Source: Silicimonas sp. (GTDB lineage Bacteria > Pseudomonadota > Alphaproteobacteria > Rhodobacterales > Rhodobacteraceae). From it: a stretch of 43,005 bases of DNA. Below, in pieces: positions 1 to 6,360 of the stretch. The notes below the pieces were generated by a model, which ran no database searches, was not told the origin of the DNA, and saw only the letters and a list, made by a program, of their open reading frames with translations. Position numbers and translations under genes: made by a program. The stretch lies in NCBI GenBank assembly GCA_022824315.1, contig JAJEAC010000184.1, positions 1-43,005 on the forward strand, given 5' to 3'. The stretch's first letter is position 1. Each line of letters begins with the position of its first letter.

Positions 1-384
1 CTGGTCGATCGCCTCCGGCGCGGCGCTCAGGAGCGCGACCTCGCTGGCGGAGTTGCCGCGGAACAGCGACAGCGAGCCGAAGAACCCGCCGTCAACGTCG
101 ACATACATGATGTTGTAGCCGATGACGTAGTAGGCCAGCCCCGCGATCGAGTAGAGGCCGATGTTCTTCATGCAGATGACGGAGGCGTTCTTCGTGCGAA
201 CCGATCCGGCTTCAAGCATCGTGAATCCGGCGCACATCCACATGACCAGTGCGCCCCAGATGAGAAATGCGAACGTGTTGAGTACGAACCCGGTTTCCGT
301 GCCGACGGGCGCCTGTGCCATGGCCGAAGCGGGCAGGAGCCCCAAAATCGCCACAAGTCCCAGAATTTCGAGCGGTTTATGCAT
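1..384 (-). CDS. amt: Ammonium transporter (Amt/MEP/Rh family), N-terminal part
   Basis: Integral membrane channel for ammonium uptake. The minus strand from the ATG at 384-382 is open to the left edge, giving the first 128 residues; the rest lies outside the window. A signal-peptide-like start (MHKPLEILGL, then a hydrophobic stretch ending ASAMAQA) is followed by the Amt first helix and signature: FLIWGALVMWMCAGFTMLEA, then GSVRTKNA and the next helix LYSIAGLAYYVIGYNIMYVD. Amt proteins often carry such a cleaved leader. No glnK-like gene lies on the upstream (right) side, where it is often found. Spacing from the nearest purine-rich sites (AAGGA about 16 bases away, GGGA about 10) to the ATG is long. 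Family call is firm; function beyond ammonium transport or sensing cannot be judged from the fragment. Confidence 0.9.
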   Translation of the reverse strand, partial: MHKPLEILGLVAILGLLPASAMAQAPVGTETGFVLNTFAFLIWGALVMWMCAGFTMLEAGSVRTKNASVICMKNIGLYSIAGLAYYVIGYNIMYVDVDGGFFGSLSLFRGNSASEVALLSAAPEAIDQ

Positions 385-823
385 GATGATCGTGTCCCAG
401 TCCTTCGTGATAGTATTGTGGAATGTCACGAAGGAGCCAAAAAAACAACCCTGTACGAAGAACTGTTCCATTGCTAGGCGCGGCTGAGGGGGATGCTTCA
501 TTTCGCGGCCACCGTCGGTGTCGGACGCCAGTAGCCCATGCTCACCCGATGATGCCGCAGCCTTCGCGATGGTCGGACGCGGGTGATCCCGCGTCGGGGC
601 CAGCAAGCTCCGACAGGCACCACCGCGACATGGAATTCCAGGTGCCATGGTGGAGAATGGGCGATCCATGGTCCGACGATGACAAAGCCAATAAGCCAAT
701 TGCGCCCTTGACTCCGCGATGCATCGTCGGCAGACATTTGGCGAAAATCATGCGCGGCACGCCTTGTCTGTCATTTTCATGACGAGCCCGTAGCCGCCCA
801 AGTCTTGTGGTAAGGAGATTGAG
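385..823. other. Divergent intergenic region between amt and the partner-switching genes
   Basis: About 440 bases with no convincing gene on either strand; the short open frames here have no recognisable protein sequence. It must hold the promoters for amt (minus) and for the seven-gene run (plus). Besides the 402-434 repeat there is a small inverted repeat GTCAT-TTTC-ATGAC at 770-783, about 40 bases before the STAS gene. No -35/-10 pair stood out. Confidence 0.5.
402..434. promoter_or_regulatory. Perfect 9-bp inverted repeat upstream of amt
   Basis: CCTTCGTGA at 402-410 and its exact reverse complement TCACGAAGG at 426-434 flank a 15-base spacer, ending 18 bases before the amt start codon. 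In amt mRNA the arm nearest the gene contains GAAGGA, a possible distant ribosome-binding sequence, so the repeat could be a 5'-UTR hairpin. It could equally be an operator for a dimeric regulator. The structure is seen directly; the role is inferred. Confidence 0.5.
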
Positions 824-1177
824 ATGGATTGCAGGGCCTCGAGGGACGGGCACACCGTGGTCGTCGAAGTCGAAGGGCGCATCGATGGTGCCACGGCCGG
901 GGATCTGGAGACTTCGATGATGGCCGGCATCGAGGAAACGGACAAGTTTGTAGTCTGTGACCTCAGTGGCGTTTCATATGTCAGCAGTGCCGGGCTCCGG
1001 GCGATTCTCGTCGTGGCCAAGCGGCTCTCAAAGCAGAAGGTGGATTTTTCGATTTGTGGACTCACTGGCCCGGTGGCCGAAGTGTTCCACATTTCCGGAT
1101 TTGACAGAATTTTCAAGGTATACGAAACACGCGAAGAGGCACAGGCAGAAGCGACCGCCAATTCAGGACAGTCCTAA
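824..1177 (+). CDS. STAS-domain anti-anti-sigma factor (SpoIIAA/RsbV-like)
   Basis: A 117-residue single STAS domain. In partner switching such proteins, when unphosphorylated, bind the anti-sigma kinase and release its target. The N-terminal strand (VVVEVEGRIDGATAGDLE) and the core DLSGVSYVSSAGLRAIL (about residues 46-62) are typical; Ser55, in SSAGL, is at the site phosphorylated in SpoIIAA/RsbV. A clear ribosome-binding site, AAGGAG, lies just upstream of the ATG. It is the first gene of a same-strand run of seven, and the stop is followed after one base by the kinase gene, so the two are probably translated together. The family is certain; the output is unknown because no sigma factor is encoded nearby. 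Confidence 0.93.
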   Translation: MDCRASRDGHTVVVEVEGRIDGATAGDLETSMMAGIEETDKFVVCDLSGVSYVSSAGLRAILVVAKRLSKQKVDFSICGLTGPVAEVFHISGFDRIFKVYETREEAQAEATANSGQS

Positions 1178-1178
1178 A

Positions 1179-1670
1179 ATGTCCAAGGTGGAGCGCCTTG
1201 AAATTGAGAGCCAGGTCGAAAACCTCACCAAGATTGAGGCATGGATGGATTCGTTCTGCGAATCTCACTTCCCGGCGGTCGAGTTCAGGCACAAGTTGCA
1301 CCTTGTCGTCGAGGAGCTGTTCATGAACGCCGTCATGCATGGCTACGGAGGTGACAGCGAGGGCGGACCTGTCTGGCTTGCCTTGCATCCGTTGCCGGAA
1401 GGTGTGGCGCTCATCATGGAGGATGACGCTCCGCCGTTCAATGTCCTGAAGGATGGTCCTGCCCCAGATACCGAGTCCGCCGTGGAGGACAGGCCGATCG
1501 GCGGGCTTGGCATCATGTTGGTTCGGAACATGGCCGACCATGTGAGCTACGAATACGACAAGCGAAACCGGATCACCATTGTCTTTGGCCGCGGACAGCC
1601 GCCCTGCGGCGGCACGGAAATTGACGTGGGCGGATCGGCAGAGGCCGGGACGCAGGAGTCGGCGCCATGA
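1179..1670 (+). CDS. Anti-sigma factor serine kinase (RsbW/SpoIIAB-like HATPase)
   Basis: A 163-residue GHKL ATPase that should phosphorylate the STAS partner encoded immediately before it and sequester a target when free. N-box HLVVEELFMNAVMHG (Glu46, Asn50), G1-type box EDDAPPFN (about 81-88) and G2 box PIGGLGIMLVRNMAD (about 107-120) are visible. The ATG at 1179 is chosen because it follows the STAS stop by one base and gives the usual family length; the frame is open further upstream to 957, but that part overlaps the STAS gene. The C-terminal tail after about residue 140 is low complexity. The partner protein (sigma factor or another regulator) is not in the window. Confidence 0.92.
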   Translation: MSKVERLEIESQVENLTKIEAWMDSFCESHFPAVEFRHKLHLVVEELFMNAVMHGYGGDSEGGPVWLALHPLPEGVALIMEDDAPPFNVLKDGPAPDTESAVEDRPIGGLGIMLVRNMADHVSYEYDKRNRITIVFGRGQPPCGGTEIDVGGSAEAGTQESAP

Positions 1671-1697
1671 AGTTCGGCAAGTCAAGGCGGTCAAGAG

Positions 1698-2441
1698 ATG
1701 CGACCTGGTAGACTGACGGTCCAGTTCATCTTCGTGCTTTGCCTGCTGCCGATCGTCGGGCTGTCGGTTGCAGGGTTTCTGAACTACCTCAAATTCGAGC
1801 GCCTGCTCACCTCGAATGTAGCGGCCCGCTACGACGCCGTGCTGCGCGACCTGGTCCTGGCCATCGGAAACAGCCTCGAAGAGGGCTTGACCCTTGGCAC
1901 GACCAGGTCGACCGAACAGCTGATCCAGCGCTCTGTAAACCAGTTCGAAGGTGTGTTCGACCTCTTCGTGACGGATGTCGACGGCGTGCTGCTATACACG
2001 ACGAGGTCATCCACTGCGGAACAGGACAGCGCAGCGTTCGAAGACGGGATTGCGGATCTCGATGCTCCCGCTCCGGGCGATGTCCTGCACGCTTTCGGGT
2101 CCGGAGAGGATTTCTCGGCCCGCATGACAATCCTGCAGAGCGGCCGGCCGGTGGGGATGCTTGTGCTGGCCCATGAAGGTGGCGAAGTGATGGGAGTTCT
2201 GGAAGAGACATCGTCGCGTTTGGTCAATGCCCTGCTCGGCTCGTTGCTGCCGGTGATTCCGCTTCTGGTGCTCGGAACCGTGGCGGTGCTGGGGCGAATT
2301 GAGGGGCAGATAACGAAGCGAAGCGAAACATTGCATCAGGCGAGCGAACCTCAAGCCCCGAAGCCCGTGTCTCCCGACCCGCTTGTGCAGGCCGTGTGGA
2401 AAATCGGGCAGGAGATAGCCAAGGCAGGGAAGTCCGGTTGA
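1698..2441 (+). CDS. Membrane protein with extracytoplasmic sensor-like domain
   Basis: 247 residues not matching a family I can name. Layout: a first membrane segment at about 9-28, an extracytoplasmic domain at about 30-175 (with VFDLFVTDVDGVLLYTT, resembling the strand pattern of double Cache/PAS-like sensor domains), a second segment at about 177-198, and a short cytoplasmic tail rich in Pro and charged residues. There is no histidine kinase, GGDEF or methyl-accepting domain. The same TM-sensor-TM layout recurs at the start of the next protein and of the phosphatase at 6360-8294, suggesting a set of related input modules. AAGGCGG precedes the ATG; the next gene starts one base after the stop. 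Probable role: signal input to the partner switch (inference). Confidence 0.7.
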   Translation: MRPGRLTVQFIFVLCLLPIVGLSVAGFLNYLKFERLLTSNVAARYDAVLRDLVLAIGNSLEEGLTLGTTRSTEQLIQRSVNQFEGVFDLFVTDVDGVLLYTTRSSTAEQDSAAFEDGIADLDAPAPGDVLHAFGSGEDFSARMTILQSGRPVGMLVLAHEGGEVMGVLEETSSRLVNALLGSLLPVIPLLVLGTVAVLGRIEGQITKRSETLHQASEPQAPKPVSPDPLVQAVWKIGQEIAKAGKSG

Positions 2442-2442
2442 T

Positions 2443-4593
2443 ATGAAAACCCGTTTTCTCGCTTCCCTGATGCTGGCCTTGATCCTGCTGACCTTGATTC
2501 CGTTCCTGCTGTTCGGGATCCTGTCGGTTCGCACATTTGAAGCCCGTCTTCTGCCGGAAGTGGAAAACCAGACGATCAATTCCGGCCTCAGCCTACAGCG
2601 GCGTCTCAATCTCGCAATAACGCTGTCCGGCGACTTGGAATTGCTGCGTGGCGTCGAGGAGACGCTTGACGCAACGCGGTCCTTCTCGGCCGGCATGGAG
2701 TTCCTGGCGCTGACGGGTCCGGACGGGGAGATTCTCCATCTGTCTGCGCGTGATCCGGACAGCGTCGCAGAGACATTGTCCAAGCTGACCGACCCGGCCC
2801 CCGTGACGATAGCCGACCGGCTCTCCGGCACGTGGGAGATGGTCACGGGCAAGCCGTTCTTCTCGCCCATCGAGATGTCCGGTCGCCGGGTGGGCAGCCT
2901 GCTCCTGTCCAGCCTGCCGCTTGGGAGCGATCCCGCCAATCCCGATGGCGTCTTGCATGCTGGTGTCAACATCGAGGTGGTTGACGCGCTGACGCGAGAC
3001 ATTTGGTTTGACATCGTCACCGTGGTGATCGCGGTTGCGATTGTGGCCATCGAGATCCTGATCCTGAGCTACGCCGTCATGATCATCCGGCCGCTCTGGA
3101 TGATTGAATTCCTCACGGCCAGGCTGTTGGCCAAGGATCTGCGTTTCGTGCCCGCGTCCCTTTGGGGCGGTGGCATGCAGAAGCTGGTTCGCCGGATCAA
3201 CGAGGTGATCTGGCGGGGCATTGACGTCGCCAAGACCCGTGCGGGAGAGATTGGGCTGCTTCTGCCCGGTTCCGAGGGACCCCGACCGATTCGGTCCCCT
3301 GCGGTGTCGTACATTCGCCTGCCCCTCTTCATGTTCTTCCTCTCGGAGGCCATCCTGCGGCCGATCCTGCCCCAGTTTCTCGGGCAGTTTGCGCCACCTG
3401 ACAGCGATCCGAGCCTAAGGATTGGCCAGATCATGGCCGGTTTCATGGCGGCCTCGCTGATCTCGGTGCTTGTCGGGTCGATCCTTGCGGAGCGATTCGG
3501 TGCCCGGCGCATATTCTTCTGGGGCGCGATGCTGAGCGCCGTCGGCATAGCTGGCCATATCGCGGCACAAGGATTTGCCAGCATCCTGCTTTCAAGGTCG
3601 CTCACGGGATTCGGCTACGGGCTCGTTTACGCGGCGGCGCAGATCTACATCAGCCAGCACGCAAAGCGCGATCGCCGGAGTTCGGGGTTCTCCATGTTCT
3701 TCGCCGTGGTCGTTTCCGCCGAAATCTGTGGCCCGGCCTTGGGCGGCGTGCTGGCGGACAGGCTCGGCCTGGGCTCCGCTCTGGTGGCGGCCACCGCCGT
3801 TGCCGCACTTTCCGCAATTATCTGCATGCTTGTCATTTCGCGTTCGGCGCCCGACCTGACGGATGCGGCGGGCACGCCGGAGGACATTGCCGAACAGGAA
3901 GCCGAACCCGATGGCGCGCCGCGCCGGCGTGGCGTGCAACTGGATGCGTTCAGGACAATTCTCCTGAACCCGAGGTTCATGGTGGCGATCGTCTGTTTCG
4001 CGATTCCGGCCAAGGCGCTCCTGACCGGGGGCCTGTTCCTGCTCGTGCCGCTTGCCGTCTTGGAATCGGGAGGCAGCGCTTCTGACAGTGCCCGGGTGAT
4101 CATGGCCTACGGCATCGCCATTCTCCTGCTTGCGCCGATCATGTCGCCGCTCGCCGATCACTGGCGGAAATTTCATCTTTGGGTGGCAGTCGGCTGCGGC
4201 GTTGCGGGGATAGGCCTCGTCCTGCCTCACACGTGGCACACGCTCGGTTACGGAGGATTGATCGTTCTCATGGTCGCCACTCTGCTGTTTGGCGTCGGCC
4301 AGACCTTGTCCATTCCGGCCCAGATCAGCTATCTCATGCAGGTGTCCGAGACGAGAGGCTCCGGAACGAGCGCGGGTTCGGTGCTGGGTGTCTTTCGGTT
4401 CATCGAGCGCTTGGGGTCGCTTGTCGGCCCGCTCGTCGCGAGCGGCTTGTTGCTTGCGGCATCACCGGAAGAGGCGCTCATGTTCATGGGCCTTGCCGCC
4501 GTGCTGCTGATGGCCTGTGGATTGAGCTGGTATCTGGCTTTCGGGGATCAGGATGAGGGAGATGCGATTCGTGACTTGCTTTTCGAGGCGTGA
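2443..4593 (+). CDS. Fusion of extracytoplasmic sensor-like domain and MFS transporter
   Basis: 716 residues. The N-terminal part has a membrane segment at about 8-28, an extracytoplasmic domain at about 30-186 (with MEFLALTGPDGEILHLSA), a second segment at about 188-214 and a cytoplasmic linker at about 215-288. From about 290 to 705 there is a complete major facilitator fold with about 12 helices, including the motif-A-like loop SILAERFGARRIFF (about 346-359) and a charged central loop near 470-500. Usual MFS proteins are about 400-450 residues, so the first 290 are an extra module, similar in layout to the whole preceding protein. The frame is open throughout with no sign of an assembly join. 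It might be a transporter whose activity is sensed, or a transporter fold used as a receptor; the substrate is unknown. The next gene starts inside this one (41-bp overlap). Confidence 0.82.
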   Translation: MKTRFLASLMLALILLTLIPFLLFGILSVRTFEARLLPEVENQTINSGLSLQRRLNLAITLSGDLELLRGVEETLDATRSFSAGMEFLALTGPDGEILHLSARDPDSVAETLSKLTDPAPVTIADRLSGTWEMVTGKPFFSPIEMSGRRVGSLLLSSLPLGSDPANPDGVLHAGVNIEVVDALTRDIWFDIVTVVIAVAIVAIEILILSYAVMIIRPLWMIEFLTARLLAKDLRFVPASLWGGGMQKLVRRINEVIWRGIDVAKTRAGEIGLLLPGSEGPRPIRSPAVSYIRLPLFMFFLSEAILRPILPQFLGQFAPPDSDPSLRIGQIMAGFMAASLISVLVGSILAERFGARRIFFWGAMLSAVGIAGHIAAQGFASILLSRSLTGFGYGLVYAAAQIYISQHAKRDRRSSGFSMFFAVVVSAEICGPALGGVLADRLGLGSALVAATAVAALSAIICMLVISRSAPDLTDAAGTPEDIAEQEAEPDGAPRRRGVQLDAFRTILLNPRFMVAIVCFAIPAKALLTGGLFLLVPLAVLESGGSASDSARVIMAYGIAILLLAPIMSPLADHWRKFHLWVAVGCGVAGIGLVLPHTWHTLGYGGLIVLMVATLLFGVGQTLSIPAQISYLMQVSETRGSGTSAGSVLGVFRFIERLGSLVGPLVASGLLLAASPEEALMFMGLAAVLLMACGLSWYLAFGDQDEGDAIRDLLFEA

Positions 4594-5602
4594 CCTAATT
4601 GTCGGGCCGCTGGCCCTTGGACTGGCCGGTTCGATGTCGGGAAGCGTCCGCGCGAGTGCCGCGGGCAAGTCGGTCTTCATGGTGTTGTGGCGCGGCGAAA
4701 CCGAAGTCGAAGCGGGCTTTCGCGCATATTTCGACGAAGTCGGCGTCCCAATCAACATCACGATTCGATCCGTTGACCGGGACGTGAGCAAGATACCGTC
4801 CGTTCTTCAGGAGATCGCAGAGGTCCAGCCCGATCTGGTGTACACGTGGGGCACGTCGGTCACGCTTGGCATCGCCGGACGGGACCCCGAACTGGCAGAA
4901 GGCCCGGAGGACTATCCGCCCATGATCCTCGACAGGCCGGTCCTGTTCACGATGGTGTCGCAACCGGTTCGCTCCCGAATCATTGAATCCTTCGGCCCGA
5001 CAGGCCGAAACGTGACTGGCGTCAGTCACATCGTGCCGGTCGAAACGCAGGTCAAGGCAATGCTGGCCTACATGCCGGTGGACCGCATCGCCGCCATCTA
5101 CACCCCCACGGAGTCGAATTCGGCGCTCGCCATCGAGCAGCTTTCTTCTCTGGGAGATCGTCTGGACATCCGGGTCGACGCGTTTCCGGTACCGTTGGAT
5201 TCGGAGGGCAACCCCAGCCAGCATGCCCTGCCGGATCTTATCGACCAAGCTGCGGACGCCGGACCGCAGTTCCTCTATCTGGGCCCGGACAGCTTCGTCG
5301 GGGAGCACGCCATGTACATCACGGGCCTTGCGAATGCGAGGCGGCTCCCCTCGTTTGCCTCGACCGAGCGGATGCTTGCCTCTTCGGACGCGTTGTATGG
5401 CCTGGTGGCACCCTACCGAAAGGTCGGGCGATTCACTGCCCAGAAGGCGGAGCGCGTGCTGTGCGGCGAGGATGCCGTGTCAGACATTCCTGTCGAGGTG
5501 ATGCCGGAATTTTCGTACCAGATCCGCGCGGATGTCGCGCGGTCTCTCAAGATCTTGCCCAATCTTTCGCTTCTCGACTACGCGGAAATCATTGGCCAAT
5601 GA
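4553..5602 (+). CDS. Tat-exported ABC-type substrate-binding protein (ABC_sub_bind family)
   Basis: 349 residues resembling the PF04392 periplasmic binding proteins. The N-terminus carries a twin-arginine signal (SRRDLIVGPLALGLAGS at about 11-27) followed by an Ala/Ser-rich cleavage region. Typical segments include VQPDLVYTWGTSVTLGIAG, DRPVLFTMVSQPV and FGPTGRNVTGVSH. No ABC permease or ATPase gene is in the operon, so it more likely delivers a ligand signal to one of the neighbouring membrane sensors or the MFS fusion than feeds an ABC importer (inference). Start at 4553 gives a 41-bp overlap with the MFS gene; the in-frame ATG at 4562 is an alternative. The end overlaps the next gene by ATGA. 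Confidence 0.85.
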   Translation: MREMRFVTCFSRRDLIVGPLALGLAGSMSGSVRASAAGKSVFMVLWRGETEVEAGFRAYFDEVGVPINITIRSVDRDVSKIPSVLQEIAEVQPDLVYTWGTSVTLGIAGRDPELAEGPEDYPPMILDRPVLFTMVSQPVRSRIIESFGPTGRNVTGVSHIVPVETQVKAMLAYMPVDRIAAIYTPTESNSALAIEQLSSLGDRLDIRVDAFPVPLDSEGNPSQHALPDLIDQAADAGPQFLYLGPDSFVGEHAMYITGLANARRLPSFASTERMLASSDALYGLVAPYRKVGRFTAQKAERVLCGEDAVSDIPVEVMPEFSYQIRADVARSLKILPNLSLLDYAEIIGQ

Positions 5603-6360
5603 CCGCTTCCCCCCTCCCAGAAGACACGCGCGGCGACGTGGGCAGGGGTAGGCTGAAAGATGTCGCCGAAACCCGGCTTGGCCGACGGACGGATGACTTG
5701 CCGGCCGGAACCGGTCTGCGCCTTGCCACGATGGCGGACATTCCGGCGCTTCTCGACATCACCGACTGGGCGACAAGCCAGGTGAAACGGGAGGGCCTGT
5801 TCCTACGTATGTCCGAGACTTTCCTGGCCGGTTTCGTTCAGGACGGGATCGTGCTTCTTCCGGTCTCGGGAAGCAAGGTTCTCGGATACAGCAACGCAAT
5901 GAAGGCAAACGACGATCATCCGCCCTTCCTGGCCGGATCGTACCGTCAGGCGCCGGGCCTGCTCTTCGGCACCGTGCTTGGTCCCGCGGCGCGCGCCCAG
6001 GGCTGGCACGACAGGCTGATCCGGATCCGCATGGACATCTTTCGCATGGCCCGCTTTGCCTCCGTGCAGTGCACGGTGTCGCCGTTCAACCGGGTGTCCC
6101 TCGGCAACCTGCTGGCGTCCGGGTTCCGGGCGTACGGGTTGAAGGACATGCTCGACGGGCATCCGCGCTTTTTGCTCCGGCATGATTTTGAACAGAAGGC
6201 GATGCCGGGTGCGCTTCGCAGGCTGGCATTGCCGCGGTCAGGAAGCTTGGCGGACCACGCGGCCCTGCTTGCAGACGGCTTTGTCGGGGTGAGCCTGGAG
6301 CGGGGCGAGACCAGTGTCCTGTGCTACGTGCCGGGGCCCAGGCAGGTTCGCGGGGGGTGA
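5599..6360 (+). CDS. GNAT-like N-acetyltransferase of unknown substrate
   Basis: 253 residues. The ATG at 5599 overlaps the preceding stop (ATGA), which favours it over upstream in-frame codons that would lie inside the previous gene. The first 40 residues look disordered. After that RLATMADIPALLDI is typical of a GNAT N-terminus, ARAQGWHDRLIRIRMD (about 133-148) resembles the acetyl-CoA pyrophosphate loop, and SPFNRVSLGNLLASGFRAYG resembles the C-terminal GNAT helix and strand. The glycine-rich loop is not a textbook match, so the fold call is moderate. Its place between the binding protein and the phosphatase suggests it modifies a component of the pathway or a small molecule; no substrate can be read from sequence. 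Confidence 0.6.
   Translation: MTASPLPEDTRGDVGRGRLKDVAETRLGRRTDDLPAGTGLRLATMADIPALLDITDWATSQVKREGLFLRMSETFLAGFVQDGIVLLPVSGSKVLGYSNAMKANDDHPPFLAGSYRQAPGLLFGTVLGPAARAQGWHDRLIRIRMDIFRMARFASVQCTVSPFNRVSLGNLLASGFRAYGLKDMLDGHPRFLLRHDFEQKAMPGALRRLALPRSGSLADHAALLADGFVGVSLERGETSVLCYVPGPRQVRGG

Noticed and set aside
450-490. Possible sigma-54 promoter for amt (TGGAAC...TTCG on the minus strand)
   Set aside because: The -24 half is near the consensus, but the essential GC of the -12 element is not matched.
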